Position numbers and translations under genes: made by a program. This document shows positions 35,601-38,600 of a DNA stretch of 64,000 bases, piece by piece. Location: NCBI GenBank assembly GCA_033964015.1, contig CM066917.1, forward strand, positions 25,637,951-25,701,950, in the 5' to 3' direction. The notes beneath the pieces are model-generated. The model ran no database searches, was not told the origin of the DNA, and was given only the letters and a program-made list of their open reading frames with translations. Source of the stretch: Scolanthus callimorphus. Lineage: Eukaryota; Cnidaria; Anthozoa; Actiniaria; Edwardsiidae. Each line of letters begins with the position of its first letter. Within the stretch, counting starts at the first letter, position 1.

Positions 35601-38600
35601 CGACCAGGAAGCCCGACCGACCGAATCCTTTCCCTTCTCTCTCTCTCTCTCTTCCTTCGAGAGAGATGCATGCGGAGGAGGCTAATTAGAAATTCGCAGA
35701 GTTAAAAACATTTTTAGGAGATAACGTTAGTAATGACGTCACAAATATTTGATTGACAGGTTGTTTATGTGTTTGTTTATGTAGACTACCTGTCAGGAGG
35801 CATTATATTTGAGTTTACCTGTTTTCAGAGCTTTACTAAAGCTCTGAAAACAGGTAAACTCAAAAAAAGAAAATACAGGGTAGGCCATAGGGTAGGCCAC
35901 AGGGTAGGCCATGGCCCATAGGCCACGTTTTGTCCCGACCCGATTGAAAGTTTGAGCATGCACAGGAAGCTGTTTCTTTCAACCGCTCTGTATAAATCTT
36001 GCGCATGCGTCATTAGCTGTCACCAAAGCCTCTCCCGCGAGGTTACGAGACGGGGGAGCTCTGGGTACGAGAATGTAATGTTTCAATCTCGACCCAGAGC
36101 CTTCGGTCGCTCTTGCCAGCGGAAGGCAAGGTAACTCAAACTCACCTAGATCCTTCATATATGGTACACTTTAGTGTCCTTCTGTATATCCTCGTTCTGT
36201 GGGAGAATACGAAAAAGAATAAACGCGTGCCGTACGATACTAAAAAATATTTGTATTGGCTTCGTTAGGTGTTTACCCATATTCCCTAGCGGTCTGGGCA
36301 CGTACGCTTAAGCGCTTTACCGACAACGTTTTTGAAATAGCTGGTATGCCGCTCCTATTTTTGGACACGAATTTGTAATGTAATTTTTACTTGCCCTAAT
36401 GCTCTGTTTCCAGATACCACACGACTTGATGTCTTCGTCGCGTTCGAACGCACGGATCAGTGATGTTTTCTCGCTAGCTCTCTTCAATCCATACACTCTT
36501 GATGAACTAGTTGTTTCCAACTTAGAGAATCCGGTGGAACTGAAAATCCCTTTGAAGGACGTGAGCGACAATAGTAATTACGTACCGAAGGTAAAATTAG
36601 TTGATCATGAGTACAGGTCCACACTTCATGGACACGGACGTACCCTAGATAGATTTCTTTATTTGCCCTTCCTCCATTACGCGATAAAATATTTTATAAA
36701 TACAGTCTAACGTAATCAGTAATAAAGTTGAAGCGGGTTTCACTGGCTGACAAGCGAGATAGATATAGAGATATATATAAGTATATTCGAATGCCGTTGC
36801 AGTTGAAACTGAATTACAGCAACGGGTCAGCAATATCTGGCAACAATAATTACAAAAATATATGTGATACAAAGGTCACCAAAGCGATTTGTATTCGGGA
36901 TGCGTACCGTTGTACTCATAGTCCCTGACCTAAGTGGAAACCATTCTGTAGCTAGGATGGTGATTACATGAGACCGGTACGAATTTGTACCGGCATGAAC
37001 TTGTACCCGCTCTCATATATTTATTTGCGTGCGTTTACATGAAGCCGGCCTAAAAACGAAGCCAGACCGGCGTGAGTTCATTCCGGTTGCTGACCCAACT
37101 GGTTTGAGTTCGTCCCGTTCTCATGTAAGTACGATCTTTTTTCATAACGCCCTGAAATTTCCGGTCATGGCTAAAGGGATAACTCAGAAGGACCTGATTA
37201 ATAGTTCATAGGATAACAATAGAACAAAGCTACATGGCATAACATGACAGATGTAGGTTCGTTCTATGGTAAGGACTAGTCTTGGACCTTATCTCGCCGC
37301 AAGTTGATGCGAGATAAGGCGAGATTAGAGGGAAATGGTCCAATTGAAAGGCAAGATAAGGGGAAATGGTCCAATTGAAAGGCGAGATAAGGGGAAATGG
37401 TCCAATTGAAAGGCGAGATAAGGAAAAATTGTGCCAATTTAATAGGAGAAGCGAGATAGGGCGAGATAGGGCGAGATAAGGCGAGATAAGGCGAGATAAG
37501 GCGAGATAAGGCGAGATAAGGCGAGATAGGGCGAGATAAGGCGAGATAAGGCGAGATAAGGCGAGATAGGGCGAGATAAGGCGAGATAAGGCGAGATAAG
37601 GCGAGATAAGGCGAGATAAGGCGAGATAAGGCGAGATAAGGCGAGATAAGGCGAGATAAGGCGAGATAGGGCGAGATAAGGCGAGATAAGGCGAGATAAG
37701 GCGAGATAGGGCGAGATAAGGCGAGATAAGGTCCCGGAGTAGGCTACGGCTTAACTAGGACACACGTAACGCGCAACATTTGTGTCCAGATGTTTCCCTG
37801 CTGTCCTGCTGTTTGTTTTGAGTGGCAAAACTAGGAAACATAGGACACGCTTGTGTCTCGAACACATAAAATGTTTCTTGTCTTGCGAAGAAACATGTCT
37901 TTGCGTCCCGGCTACAAAATTTGTCGCGCGCAACAATGTTTCTCGCGTGGCTATAAACTGGGAAACATAGAGGAAACGTGTCCGGCTACAATGTTGCGCG
38001 CTACATGTGTCCTAGTTTAGCCAGGGCCTAACAGTCTTGTGTTACAGCTGCTTCCGGGGAAAAATGTATCAGCAAAAAATGGAGCGAATAAATAGATATA
38101 TCGTAAAAGTTTATATGCCGGTATGAGTTCGTACCGCTCTCATGTATAAATCATCACCGCCTAGTACTTACTCTCGTTTATGATTGGCTTAGTGTTGGTC
38201 TAACTGCAGTCATTTGAAATTCGCTCTATAGTGTCATATTTGGGACCAAACGGCGTCCTCCTGGGTGACTACAGGTGTGGTGACCAGCCCAACTTTGATC
38301 AGTGAACATGGCGGTACCTTCGTCAAATGTTCCTCTGTCAAATTCGGGTTTATAACAGCCTTCAACGTGTCACTGGTACCCACGCCCTCAACTGTATCGA
38401 TGGGAATTACTACCAAGACTACTCTCGTGCCATCAACCACAGCACAGCCTGAAGAACCAGCGTTCATCCAGTTTAAATTCACGGCCAGGTAAGTGATGAA
38501 TGACTTACGTGACACATTTGTGGTATTTCGTTGAAATGGCATAACTTGTCGGAAATATATCCGGCTCTAGTTATTAATCCGCTTTAGTATGCGTTACGTA

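Larger units (their letters stand above)
36957..38155. mobile_element. Cluster of TACATGAGA...CGGTAC inverted modules
   Basis: TTACATGAGACCGGTACGAA (36965) and inverted relatives GTACCCGCTCTCATATAT (37002), TCGTCCCGTTCTCATGTAAG (37110) and TTCGTACCGCTCTCATGTAT (38128) form several inverted pairs. The GGCGAGATAA array and the element at 37740-38030 lie between the outermost ones. Confidence 0.55.
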
